This document shows positions 14,721 through 22,022 of a stretch of 24,117 nt of DNA, piece after piece. How positions within the stretch are numbered: the stretch's first letter is position 1; every line of letters starts with the position of its first letter. The notes under the pieces were generated by a model that saw only the letters and a program-made list of their open reading frames with translations, ran no database searches and had not been told where the DNA came from. Origin of the DNA: Burkholderiaceae bacterium (GTDB lineage Bacteria; Pseudomonadota; Gammaproteobacteria; Burkholderiales; Burkholderiaceae_F); NCBI GenBank assembly GCA_013813185.1, contig JACCSD010000110.1, forward strand, positions 1 through 24,117, read 5' to 3'. The position numbers and the translations under genes are program-made.

Positions 14721-15847
14721 CCGAACAGATTGAGTTGCGGAGTCGCCGACCGCGGCGCGCGGAACAGGTCATTGCGGAGCGGCGGGAGCTCGCGATTGAG
14801 GCGTAGCTTCGCCGCCGCCTTTTCAAAGCGCTGGCGGATCAAGGCCGCCCAGGTGCCTTCACCGGTCATCCGCTTGCCGAACTGCGAGTCGTAGTTCTTG
14901 CCGCCGCGCATCTCGCGCAACCGATTCATTACGCGCTCTGCGCGATCCGGAAAGTGCGCTTCCAACCATTGAATGAACAGTGGCGCTACTTCCCACGGCA
15001 ATCGCAGAAGCGTGTAGTGCGCTTGCCGCGCGCCCGCCTCGGCCGCGGCCTCGAGTACGCGCTCGATCTCGGGCTCATTGACGAACGGGATGATCGGTGC
15101 GACGTTCACGGTCACCGGAATACCGCCCGCTGCCAGCGTGCGCACCGTCCGCAGGCGGCGCGTCGGGCTCGCAGCGCGCGGCTCCAGAATTCTCGATAAC
15201 GAATGATCCAGCGTCGTGATGCTGATCGTCGCCGCGACGATGCCTTCAGCTGCCGCGGGAGCGAGCAAATCGATGTCGCGCTCGATCAGCGAAGATTTCG
15301 TGATCAGCCCGAACGGGTGGCGGGTGCGGGTCAACACCTCGACAACGCCGCGTGTGAGCTTGAGCTCGCGCTCGATTGGCTGATAAGCGTCCGTAATGAC
15401 ACCGAGCGCTATGACTGCCGCCCGATAACCGGGCGCCGCCAGCTCGCGCTGAAGCAACGCGACCGCGTTCCGTTTTGCGACCAGCTTCGTTTCGAAATCG
15501 AGCCCCGGTGAAAGGTTCAGGTAACTGTGCGTCGGCCGCGCGAAGCAATAAATGCAGCCATGCTCGCACCCTCGATACGGGTTGACCGAGCGATCGAACC
15601 CGATGTCCGGCGACTCGTTGTAGGTGATCAGACTTTTTGCGGTCTCGAACGTCGTCGATGTTGCCAACGCCGGCAGCGCTTCGTCGTCGAGATCGCAGTG
15701 TTCAAGACACTCGGCTTCGGCCGCGTCCGAGTCACGCTCGCGCACGACCGACTCGAAACGATGCGCAATGTTGGAGACTGCGCCGCGACCTTTGCGTGTC
15801 AGTGTGACCGGTACTGCGACCGGCCGTAACGAATCGTCGTGCTGCAT
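14717..15847 (-). CDS. PA0069-type / COG1533 radical SAM protein, LexA-box controlled
   Basis: This 376-residue radical SAM enzyme belongs to the SplB-like group (COG1533), related to spore photoproduct lyase, a DNA-repair enzyme. The [4Fe-4S] motif C94-x3-C98-x2-C101 lies in NPYRGCEHGCIYCFARPTH (89-107). Other family features are FETKLVAKRNA (118-128), GVITDAYQPIER (149-160), a TKSSLIERD turn and PIIPFVNEPEI. The protein ends in QLNLFG (371-376), the sequence form of a beta-sliding-clamp binding motif (UmuC has QLNLF). A LexA box lies 25-44 bases before the ATG and contains the likely -10 element. The substrate is unknown; a DNA-repair role induced by damage is my inference. Confidence 0.88.
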   Translation of the reverse strand: MQHDDSLRPVAVPVTLTRKGRGAVSNIAHRFESVVRERDSDAAEAECLEHCDLDDEALPALATSTTFETAKSLITYNESPDIGFDRSVNPYRGCEHGCIYCFARPTHSYLNLSPGLDFETKLVAKRNAVALLQRELAAPGYRAAVIALGVITDAYQPIERELKLTRGVVEVLTRTRHPFGLITKSSLIERDIDLLAPAAAEGIVAATISITTLDHSLSRILEPRAASPTRRLRTVRTLAAGGIPVTVNVAPIIPFVNEPEIERVLEAAAEAGARQAHYTLLRLPWEVAPLFIQWLEAHFPDRAERVMNRLREMRGGKNYDSQFGKRMTGEGTWAALIRQRFEKAAAKLRLNRELPPLRNDLFRAPRSATPQLNLFG

Positions 15848-15868
15848 GCGGGGCGACGCTCCGGAGCT

Positions 15869-15894
15869 TGATACTGGCTATTTATACAGTATCA
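15869..15894 (-). promoter_or_regulatory. LexA (SOS) box and -10 element upstream of the radical SAM gene
   Basis: The core 20-mer at 15872-15891, TACTGGCTATTTATACAGTA, matches the E. coli-type LexA consensus (TACTG-TATATATATA-CAGTA) at 17 of 20 positions. It sits in a perfect inverted repeat with 8-base arms, TGATACTG and CAGTATCA, separated by 10 bases. On the minus strand TATAAA (15886-15881) lies inside the box and is a good -10 hexamer, so bound LexA would block the promoter. Confidence 0.82.
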
Positions 15895-15923
15895 CTCCCG
15901 CCCCACGATCCCGCGGTTGCGAT

Positions 15924-16514
15924 TTATTCGCTGAAATCCTTGGCTAGGGAAGCCTGAACCTCGGGTGCGACCTCGTCGATACGAACCGAGTAATTGGGAT
16001 GGTCCACGCCTAGCGCAACGGCCGCGCCCTGCCGAAAGGCGGCAATCATCGCCGGCGCGAATTCAAAGCGCAGAAAGTGAACCGCAGACGTTTTCTCTTC
16101 GTTCTCGCGCGGCAGATCCTCATCGGCGACGGCGTACACCGGCGCGCAGCCGTCGACTTCCATGTAAACGCGATTCTCGACCCCTCGCAGGCGCATCAGC
16201 TCGGCCTTGCGAATGACCGGGTCCGCGTACTCGATCATCATCGTCGCCTTCAGGTTTGTGCCGTCGGGTACCAACGGCACGTAGGCGTCCAGCTCGTCCT
16301 GGATGCCGCGCTCCTCGAAAGTCTTTTCGATTCGCAACATTTCCTGAATCTGATAGCGGATCGTCAGTTCGTCCTCGAAGATCAGGGTGATGTGTTCGCC
16401 CAGGCGCACCGTGCGGCGCTTCTTGTGTGCGATCACCTTGGCGCGAAAATCGTCACGCTGGCGGGCATACCCTTCCAGCGTCAATAAAGTGGCGCGTTCA
16501 ATTCGGGCGGGCAT
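15924..16514 (-). CDS. DUF3501 family protein
   Basis: This 196-residue protein has no known function. It looks cytoplasmic and soluble: no signal peptide, no membrane helix and no Cys-rich motif. Recognisable family features are the opening LLTLEGYARQRDDFRAKVIAHKKRRTV (about 10-36) and a middle stretch around IRYQIQEMLRIEKTFEE (52-68). It starts 6 bases after the stop of the Fe-S protein gene on the same strand, so the two are almost certainly one operon. I recall DUF3501 genes repeatedly next to rubrerythrin and a GlpC-like Fe-S protein in proteobacteria; this placement repeats that set. Confidence 0.85.
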   Translation of the reverse strand: MPARIERATLLTLEGYARQRDDFRAKVIAHKKRRTVRLGEHITLIFEDELTIRYQIQEMLRIEKTFEERGIQDELDAYVPLVPDGTNLKATMMIEYADPVIRKAELMRLRGVENRVYMEVDGCAPVYAVADEDLPRENEEKTSAVHFLRFEFAPAMIAAFRQGAAVALGVDHPNYSVRIDEVAPEVQASLAKDFSE

Positions 16515-16520
16515 CGCCGT

Positions 16521-17870
16521 TCACAATCCGTAAGCGATTCTGACGAGCGTGATCGGGTGAGCCACGACCGGCGCACTTCCGTCGAGCGCTTCCTTCGCAA
16601 ACTCTTCGATGCCCTGGGCGATGTGGTGACCGGCAAGCGGGCAATCCGAGCTGATGTAGTCCGGCTTCGCACTCGCCATGTTTTTAAACACCGGCTTGCC
16701 GATTTTCATCGCCATCGCGTGGAATTGTTTGCGCGTCCCCCAGACGCCCGAGTGGCCCGAACAGCGCTCGACTGTGTTGACGATCGTGTCCGGCAGCGAC
16801 TTCAATAGCTCTTCGGTCTTGCGTCCGACGTTTTGCACGCGTGCGTGACAGGGAACGTGATACGACACCGTGCCGAGGGACTGTTTGAAATCGGCTCTCA
16901 ATAGACCATCGCGCTTGCGGGCGACCAGATACTCGAAAGGGTCCCACATCGCCTCTTTGACGATCTGAACATCGGGCTCATCTGGAAACATCAGAGGCAG
17001 TTCCTGTTTGTACATCAGCGTGCACGAAGGGACAGCCGTGACGATCGCGTAGCCCTCGCGCGCCAGACTCACCAGCGGTGGAACGTTGAGGTTCTTCAAT
17101 CGTTCGACCGATGGCAGGTCGCCGATCTCAAGCTTGGGCATCCCACAGCACGCTTCTTTGTCGACAATCACGTACGGAATCTCGTTGTGATCGAGAATCG
17201 CAATCAGGTCGTGCCCGATGCCCGGCTCGTTGTAATTGATATAGCAGGTCGAATAAATCGCGATCTTGCCCGGCGTCTTAGCACCGTTACGCACCGGCGC
17301 CACAAGATTGGAACGCGCAGCGGGACGAAATTTCTTCACAGCCAGGTCCGGCCGCCAGGCGTCGCGATCGACCCCCAGCACCTTTTCCATTGCCGTGCGC
17401 GCCGGGGCGCTTTGATTGATGGCGTTCACAGTCCAAGTCACGATCGGAATACCGGCGAACCGCCCGACCGTGTCGGTCGAAGTCAAAAACTTGTCGGCCC
17501 CTGAAGCGCCGTTTCTGCCGAAATGCACCGCCTTCGCACGCAGCATCAGGTGGGGAAAGTCAACGTTCCATGGATGCGGCGGCACGTATGGGCACTTGCT
17601 CATGTAGCACATGTCGCACAGGTAGCACTGATCGACGACGTCCTTGTATTTCTCCTTCGGAACGCCGTCGACTTCGCCGGTCGGTCCGTTATCGACCAGA
17701 TCGAACAATGTTGGAAAGGCGCCGCACAGGCTGACGCAGCGCCGACACCCGTGGCAGATGTCGAAGACCCGCGCGAGCTCCGTGTCGAGCGCTTGCTGGT
17801 TGTGAAACTCCGGCGTCTTCCACGCGAGCGGATGCCGCGTGGGCGCAAGAAGGCTACCTTCGGTAGTCAC
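16521..17870 (-). CDS. GlpC/HdrB-like Fe-S oxidoreductase subunit (two ferredoxin clusters plus CCG domains)
   Basis: This 449-residue cytoplasmic or membrane-associated redox protein has an N-terminal pair of [4Fe-4S] motifs: C39-x2-C42-x2-C45-x3-C49, and C82-x2-C85-x2-C88-x4-C93-P, the second with one extra residue in its last gap. Two CCG-type domains follow, marked by EACCGMPKLE (about 243-252), PCHARVQNVG and ERCSGHSGVWG. This is the layout of glycerol-3-phosphate dehydrogenase subunit C and heterodisulfide reductase subunit relatives, but no glpA/glpB or hdr genes are nearby. The start is GTG at 17870 with AGGGG four bases upstream, and that site is inside a hairpin. It lies between rubrerythrin and DUF3501. 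I infer that it passes electrons to the rubrerythrin. Confidence 0.85.
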   Translation of the reverse strand: MTTEGSLLAPTRHPLAWKTPEFHNQQALDTELARVFDICHGCRRCVSLCGAFPTLFDLVDNGPTGEVDGVPKEKYKDVVDQCYLCDMCYMSKCPYVPPHPWNVDFPHLMLRAKAVHFGRNGASGADKFLTSTDTVGRFAGIPIVTWTVNAINQSAPARTAMEKVLGVDRDAWRPDLAVKKFRPAARSNLVAPVRNGAKTPGKIAIYSTCYINYNEPGIGHDLIAILDHNEIPYVIVDKEACCGMPKLEIGDLPSVERLKNLNVPPLVSLAREGYAIVTAVPSCTLMYKQELPLMFPDEPDVQIVKEAMWDPFEYLVARKRDGLLRADFKQSLGTVSYHVPCHARVQNVGRKTEELLKSLPDTIVNTVERCSGHSGVWGTRKQFHAMAMKIGKPVFKNMASAKPDYISSDCPLAGHHIAQGIEEFAKEALDGSAPVVAHPITLVRIAYGL

Positions 17871-17873
17871 AAA

Positions 17874-17899
17874 GCCCCTGTCGCCGGACCCGAAGGGGC
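17874..17899 (-). promoter_or_regulatory. Hairpin covering the ribosome site of the Fe-S protein gene
   Basis: On the minus strand GCCCCT (17899-17894) pairs with AGGGGC (17879-17874); TCG/CGA can pair inside the loop. The right arm contains the AGGGG Shine-Dalgarno site of the GTG start at 17870. Only three T residues follow, so it is a poor terminator but could lower translation or transcription of the downstream genes relative to rubrerythrin. Confidence 0.55.
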
Positions 17900-17916
17900 C
17901 AGTGGTCTAACCTGAC

Positions 17917-18339
17917 TCAATCGACGATCGTGTCCAGGGTCTTCTGGAATTTGTTGGCGTGTGACCGTTCGGCTTTGGCCAGTGTCTCGAACCAGTCCGC
18001 GATTTCCTCGAAGCCTTCATCGCGCGCCGATTTGGACATGCCGGGATACATGTCGGTGTATTCGTGCGTTTCGCCGGCGATGGCGGCTTTCAGATTGGAC
18101 TTGGTCGGCCCGATCGGCAACCCGGTGGCTGGATCACCGACAGCTTCCAGATACTCCAGATGGCCGTGCGCGTGGCCGGTTTCGCCTTCCGCAGTCGAGC
18201 GAAATACTGCGGCCACGTCGTTGTAGCCCTCGACGTCGGCCTTGGCTGCGAAGTACAGGTAACGGCGATTCGCCTGCGATTCGCCCGCGAACGCGTCGCG
18301 CAAATTTTGTTCGGTTTTCGAGCCTTTGAGTTGTTGCAT
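17917..18339 (-). CDS. Rubrerythrin (ferritin-like diiron protein without rubredoxin domain)
   Basis: Rubrerythrins reduce hydrogen peroxide to water at a diiron centre. The 140-residue four-helix protein shows the ligand set E20, E53-x2-H56, E90 (in AGETHEY) and E124-x2-H127. Classical rubrerythrins carry a C-terminal rubredoxin domain with two CxxC motifs as electron donor. This one stops after the ferritin-like domain and has no cysteine, so it needs an external donor, plausibly the Fe-S protein encoded next. A strong AAGGAG ribosome site lies six bases before the ATG. An OxyR-like operator lies about 97-133 bases upstream. The spacing to the next gene is 46 bases with a hairpin between. 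Confidence 0.9.
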   Translation of the reverse strand: MQQLKGSKTEQNLRDAFAGESQANRRYLYFAAKADVEGYNDVAAVFRSTAEGETGHAHGHLEYLEAVGDPATGLPIGPTKSNLKAAIAGETHEYTDMYPGMSKSARDEGFEEIADWFETLAKAERSHANKFQKTLDTIVD

Positions 18340-18373
18340 ATGAGTCTCCTTGATTCACTTACGACACTGACAC

Positions 18374-18391
18374 GCGGCGTTCGAGCGCCGC
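18374..18391 (-). other. Leader hairpin upstream of rubrerythrin
   Basis: GCGGCG and CGCCGC form a 6-bp stem with a 6-base loop, 34 bases before the rubrerythrin start. There is no T tract, so I do not call it the terminator of the acyl-CoA dehydrogenase operon. It would lie in the 5' leader of the rubrerythrin transcript. Confidence 0.45.
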
Positions 18392-18405
18392 CACAGTTGC
18401 AAAGC

Positions 18406-18435
18406 AATCTACGCGCGCAAAACGGTGTTCAACAA
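18406..18435 (-). promoter_or_regulatory. Weak candidate promoter for rubrerythrin
   Basis: On the minus strand TTGTTG (18435-18430) and TAGATT (18411-18406) are 18 bases apart; TTGAAC (18432-18427) is an alternative -35 with 15-base spacing. Both hexamers are imperfect, as expected for a promoter needing an activator. The -35 directly abuts the OxyR-like operator. Confidence 0.35.
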
Positions 18436-18472
18436 ATCAATTATTGCTACATCATCCATAGGCAACAACTAT
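18436..18472 (-). promoter_or_regulatory. OxyR-like four-part operator upstream of rubrerythrin
   Basis: The known OxyR recognition pattern is four tetramers, ATAG/CTAT/ATAG/CTAT, each spaced by seven bases over 37 bp. Here, read on the plus strand, the tetramers are ATCA (18436-18439), CTAC (18447-18450), ATAG (18458-18461) and CTAT (18469-18472), all at exact seven-base spacing, 13 of 16 positions matching. The inner dyad extends to CATAG/CTATG. It lies between the acyl-CoA dehydrogenase stop and the rubrerythrin leader. Confidence 0.55.
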
Positions 18473-18489
18473 GAGAGCTTTATCGAGCC

Positions 18490-20289
18490 TTAGAACTGGG
18501 CTTCGGCGAGCGCCAGAGTGCCGACGCTGCCACCGACGATACTTTCCGCGAGTGACGGCACGGTGACCAGCATGTGGTCGGCAAAAAACCGTGCGGTTGC
18601 AATCTTCGCGCGGCAAAACTCGATATCGCTGCCGTTGTCGATGCGCCGCACCGCTGCGAGCGCTGCACGGGTCATCTGCCATCCACCGTGCACGATGCCC
18701 GCCAGCTCCACGTATGGGACCGACCCGGCAAACACGCTTCGAATGTCGTTCTTGTATTCGGCGACGATGTAGTTCACCACTGCTTCGTACGCATCGATGG
18801 CGGTCGCAAACCTCTTGCCAGTGGCCTGTAAATCCGCATTCCCAGCGCTTGCCTCGGCAGCGGTCACGCGCATCTGTGCAATGAACGCCCGGGCCATCGC
18901 GCCGCCATCGCGCGCGGTCTTGCGGCCGACCAGATCATTTGCCTGAATTGCGGTCGTTCCTTCGTAAATCGTAAGAATGCGCGCGTCGCGGTAGTACTGC
19001 GCAGCACCGGTTTCTTCGATAAAGCCCATGCCGCCGTGCACCTGCACACCCGTCGACGTCACGTCGATCGACATTTCGGTAGACCAGCCTTTGACGATCG
19101 GCACCAGATACTCATAAGCGGCCATCGCCGCTGCGCGCCGCTCGGCATCTGGATGATGATGAGCGACATCGTTGTACCCCGCCGCCACATACGCGACCGC
19201 GCGCGCTGCTTCGGTATTCGACCGCATGAACATCAACATGCGGCGCACGTCGGGGTGGTGGATGATCGACACCGGGCCGCTCGAGCCTTCGACCGCGCGG
19301 CTTTGCACGCGCTCTTTCGCGTGCTCGACCGCCTTTTGGTACGCACGGTCGGAAATCGCGATGCCCTGCATGCCGACCTGAAACCGCGCCGCGTTCATCA
19401 TGATGAACATGTATTGGAGGCCGCGATTTTCTTCGCCGATCAATGTTCCGACCGCACCGGCGCCGACCGCGCCTTTGTCGTCGCCAAAGATCAGCACGCA
19501 CGTAGGACTGGCCTTAATACCCAGTTTGTGCTCGATCGATGCGCAATAAACGTCGTTGCGCTTGCCGAGCTTGCCATCGGCGTCGAACAAAAACTTGGGG
19601 ACAATGAAGAGCGAAATTCCCTTTACGCCGGCTGGAGCATCGGGTGTGCGCGCCAGCACCAGGTGCACGATGTTGTCGGCCAGATCGTGTTCGCCGTAGG
19701 TGATGTAGATCTTCTGCCCGGATAAGCGATAAGTGCCGTCGCCCTGCGGCACCGCTTTGGTTCGCACCTGCGCCAAGTCAGAACCCGCCTGTGGCTCGGT
19801 TAGATTCATCGTGCCGGTCCAGCTGCCGTCAATCAGCCGCCCAAGGTAAGCGTCCTTCTGTTCCTGCGAGCCCGCAACCAGCAGCGCCTCGATCGCACCG
19901 TCGGTCAGCAGTGGACACAGCGCGAACGACAGGTTGGCCGCCTGCATCATCTCCATACACGGAGCGGCAACGACCTTCGGCAAGTCCTGCCCGCCGTATT
20001 GCGCCGGATGCTGCACACCCTGCCAGCCCGCTTCGACAAACGCCCGGAACGCCGCCTTGAAGCCCGGCGTGGTCGTGACCGTGCCGTTATCCCATTTGGC
20101 GGGCTGAACATCGCCGTTCCAATTGAGCGGTGCCACCACCTCGGCCATGAATCGAGCGTTTTCTTCGATCACCGCTTGCACGGTTTCGTCGGTCGCGTCT
20201 TCACAACCGGGAAGCTGCTGAATCTCCTTCAAACCTGCCAGTTCGTTCAACACGAACAGCATGTCCTTGACGGGCGCTACGTAGCTCAT
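18490..20289 (-). CDS. Acyl-CoA dehydrogenase (DmdC/FadE-like long form)
   Basis: This FAD-dependent acyl-CoA dehydrogenase has 599 residues, longer than the roughly 380 of classical enzymes because of an N-terminal extension and a C-terminal domain typical of the 3-methylmercaptopropionyl-CoA dehydrogenase (DmdC)-like group. The core shows YGGQDLP near residue 98, MNLTEPQAGSDLAQVRTKA and GQKIYITYGEHDL (substrate and flavin binding), the RFQVGMQGIAISDRAYQKA helix, and HGGMGFIEE followed by IYEGTTAIQ, where E443 is the likely catalytic base. Its ATG overlaps the etfA stop by 4 bases (ATGA), so it is made together with its electron acceptor ETF. The chain-length or substrate preference cannot be read from the sequence. 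Confidence 0.93.
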   Translation of the reverse strand: MSYVAPVKDMLFVLNELAGLKEIQQLPGCEDATDETVQAVIEENARFMAEVVAPLNWNGDVQPAKWDNGTVTTTPGFKAAFRAFVEAGWQGVQHPAQYGGQDLPKVVAAPCMEMMQAANLSFALCPLLTDGAIEALLVAGSQEQKDAYLGRLIDGSWTGTMNLTEPQAGSDLAQVRTKAVPQGDGTYRLSGQKIYITYGEHDLADNIVHLVLARTPDAPAGVKGISLFIVPKFLFDADGKLGKRNDVYCASIEHKLGIKASPTCVLIFGDDKGAVGAGAVGTLIGEENRGLQYMFIMMNAARFQVGMQGIAISDRAYQKAVEHAKERVQSRAVEGSSGPVSIIHHPDVRRMLMFMRSNTEAARAVAYVAAGYNDVAHHHPDAERRAAAMAAYEYLVPIVKGWSTEMSIDVTSTGVQVHGGMGFIEETGAAQYYRDARILTIYEGTTAIQANDLVGRKTARDGGAMARAFIAQMRVTAAEASAGNADLQATGKRFATAIDAYEAVVNYIVAEYKNDIRSVFAGSVPYVELAGIVHGGWQMTRAALAAVRRIDNGSDIEFCRAKIATARFFADHMLVTVPSLAESIVGGSVGTLALAEAQF

Positions 20290-21218
20290 CCAAGTTCCTT
20301 GACGAGCTGAGGAACGATTTCGAACAAATCGCCAACGAGTCCATAGTCCGCGATCTGGAAGATGGGCGCCTCCGCATCCTTATTGATCGCAACGATTACC
20401 TTGGAATCTTTCATGCCCGCCAGATGCTGAATCGCGCCCGAGATTCCCACCGCGATGTAGAGCTGCGGTGCGACGACCTTGCCTGTTTGCCCGACCTGCC
20501 AGTCGTTCGGCGCGTAGCCCGCATCGACCGCTGCGCGCGATGCGCCGATCGCGGCATTCAACTTGTCTGCCAGTGGCTCGAGCAGCTTGAAATTCTCGGC
20601 CGAACCAATGCCGCGCCCGCCCGAGATGACGATCTTTGCGCCTTGCAACTCCGGACGATCCAGTTTTACGACGTCGCGCGACACGAAGCGCGATGTATCG
20701 CTTGCCGCCACCGCGGCAATCGTCTCGACCGTCGCGCTGCCGCCGTCGCTCGGCGCAAGTTCAAAGTTGGTGGGCCGTGCGGTCACAACCTTGATCGGAT
20801 CGCTCGATTGCACGGTTGCGATTGCATTGCCCGCGTAGATCGGGCGCGTAAACGTATCGGCCGACTCGACGCTGCTGATGTCGGAGATCTGCGCAGCGTC
20901 GAGCTTCGCAGCGACTCTCGGCATGATGTTTTTTCCGTACGCGGTCGCGGAAGCAAACAGATGGCTGTAGCCGTTGGCGATCGCAAGCACTTGCGCGGCC
21001 ACAGGCTCCGCCAAACCATCGGCGAACTGAACAGCATCGGCCAGCAGAACTTTGGACACTCCGCCGATCTTTGCCGCTTGTTTGGCGGCATCCGCAGCGT
21101 TATGGCCGACCACCAGAACGTGCACTTCGCCACCGGCCTTGGCCGCGGCGGTCACCGTATTCAGCGTGGCCGGGCGGATCGTTTGCCCGTCATGTTCCGC
21201 AAGCACCAGCGCCGGCAT
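20286..21218 (-). CDS. etfA: Electron transfer flavoprotein subunit alpha
   Basis: EtfA holds the FAD of the ETF heterodimer, which moves electrons from acyl-CoA dehydrogenases to ETF:quinone oxidoreductase. The 310-residue protein shows the C-terminal FAD-binding block: VISGGRGIGSAENFKLLEPLA, then GASRAAVDAGYAPNDWQVGQTG, VAPQLYIAVGISGAIQHLAGM and INKDAEAPIFQIADYGLVGDL. I start at the ATG at 21218, which overlaps the etfB stop by one base (TGATG); a TTG one codon upstream is also possible but less likely. The gene is second in the etfB-etfA-acyl-CoA dehydrogenase operon. Confidence 0.96.
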   Translation of the reverse strand: MPALVLAEHDGQTIRPATLNTVTAAAKAGGEVHVLVVGHNAADAAKQAAKIGGVSKVLLADAVQFADGLAEPVAAQVLAIANGYSHLFASATAYGKNIMPRVAAKLDAAQISDISSVESADTFTRPIYAGNAIATVQSSDPIKVVTARPTNFELAPSDGGSATVETIAAVAASDTSRFVSRDVVKLDRPELQGAKIVISGGRGIGSAENFKLLEPLADKLNAAIGASRAAVDAGYAPNDWQVGQTGKVVAPQLYIAVGISGAIQHLAGMKDSKVIVAINKDAEAPIFQIADYGLVGDLFEIVPQLVKELG

Positions 21219-21967
21219 CAAATCACCTTCGCTTCGGTTTTCAGCTTCGCCACCAAAGCAGCCGCATCGGGCACCTTGATCCCTGCCTTGCGACCCGGCG
21301 GCTCAGTGACCTGCAGCGTCTTCAACCTCGGCGTCACGTCCACGCCCAGATCCTCGGGCTTCAAATTCTCCAGCGGTTTTTTCTTCGCCTTCATGATGTT
21401 CGGCAAGGTAACGTAGCGCGGCTCGTTCAGTCGAAGGTCGGTCGTGATGACCGCCGGCAAAGCAACCGAAATCGTTTCCAAACCGCCGTCGACCTCGCGC
21501 GTAACTTGCGCGCGGCCATCAGCGATAACGATCTTCGATGCAAACGTCGCTTGTGGCATGTCGGCCAGTGCAGCAAGCATCTGGCCCGTTTGATTGGCGT
21601 CGTCGTCGATCGCCTGCTTCCCCGCTATCACGAGTTGGGGTTGTTCCTTGTCGATGATCGCCTTCAACAGCTTCGCGACCGCAAGCGGCTGCAATTCCAC
21701 GTTGGTTTCCACCAGAATGCCGCGATCGGCACCGATCGCCATCGCGGTGCGCAACGTTTCCTGACACTGCAGTAGGCCGCATGAAACCGCAATCACTTCG
21801 GCGGCCACACCCGCTTCCTTCAAACGCACCGCTTCCTCGATGGCGATTTCGTCGAACGGATTCATCGACATCTTGACGTTGGCCACGTCGACTCCGCTCT
21901 TGTCCGACTTCACGCGTACCTTCACGTTGTAGTCGACGACTCGCTTGACAGGAACAAGGATTTTCAT
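21218..21967 (-). CDS. etfB: Electron transfer flavoprotein subunit beta
   Basis: EtfB is the AMP-binding partner of EtfA. The 249-residue protein begins MKILVPVKRVVDYNVKVRVKSD and contains the signature stretch VTREVDGGLETISVALPAVITTDLRLNEPRYVTLPNIMKAKKKPL (about 176-220), typical of group I beta subunits. It is the first gene of the operon. A perfect TATAAT -10 box lies 27-32 bases upstream, and a weak GGAT ribosome site precedes the ATG. Confidence 0.96.
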   Translation of the reverse strand: MKILVPVKRVVDYNVKVRVKSDKSGVDVANVKMSMNPFDEIAIEEAVRLKEAGVAAEVIAVSCGLLQCQETLRTAMAIGADRGILVETNVELQPLAVAKLLKAIIDKEQPQLVIAGKQAIDDDANQTGQMLAALADMPQATFASKIVIADGRAQVTREVDGGLETISVALPAVITTDLRLNEPRYVTLPNIMKAKKKPLENLKPEDLGVDVTPRLKTLQVTEPPGRKAGIKVPDAAALVAKLKTEAKVI

Positions 21968-21993
21968 TGCAGATCCGAACGACGAAGCCAGTG

Positions 21994-21999
21994 ATTATA
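21994..21999 (-). promoter_or_regulatory. -10 box of the etfBA-acyl-CoA dehydrogenase operon
   Basis: TATAAT on the minus strand matches the sigma-70 -10 consensus fully. The positions 16-18 bases upstream are GC-rich and give no good -35 hexamer, so an activator may be needed. It lies in the 55-base gap after the YqaA-type gene, implying that etfB starts its own transcript. Confidence 0.5.
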
Positions 22000-22022
22000 C
22001 GAATCGCGGCGAGATGCTCGCG

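Noticed and set aside
20424..21416. Long plus-strand open frame (330 codons) opposite etfA/etfB
   Set aside because: It is a shadow of the real genes: Arg/Cys/His-rich composition with no recognisable domain, while the minus strand encodes complete EtfA and EtfB.
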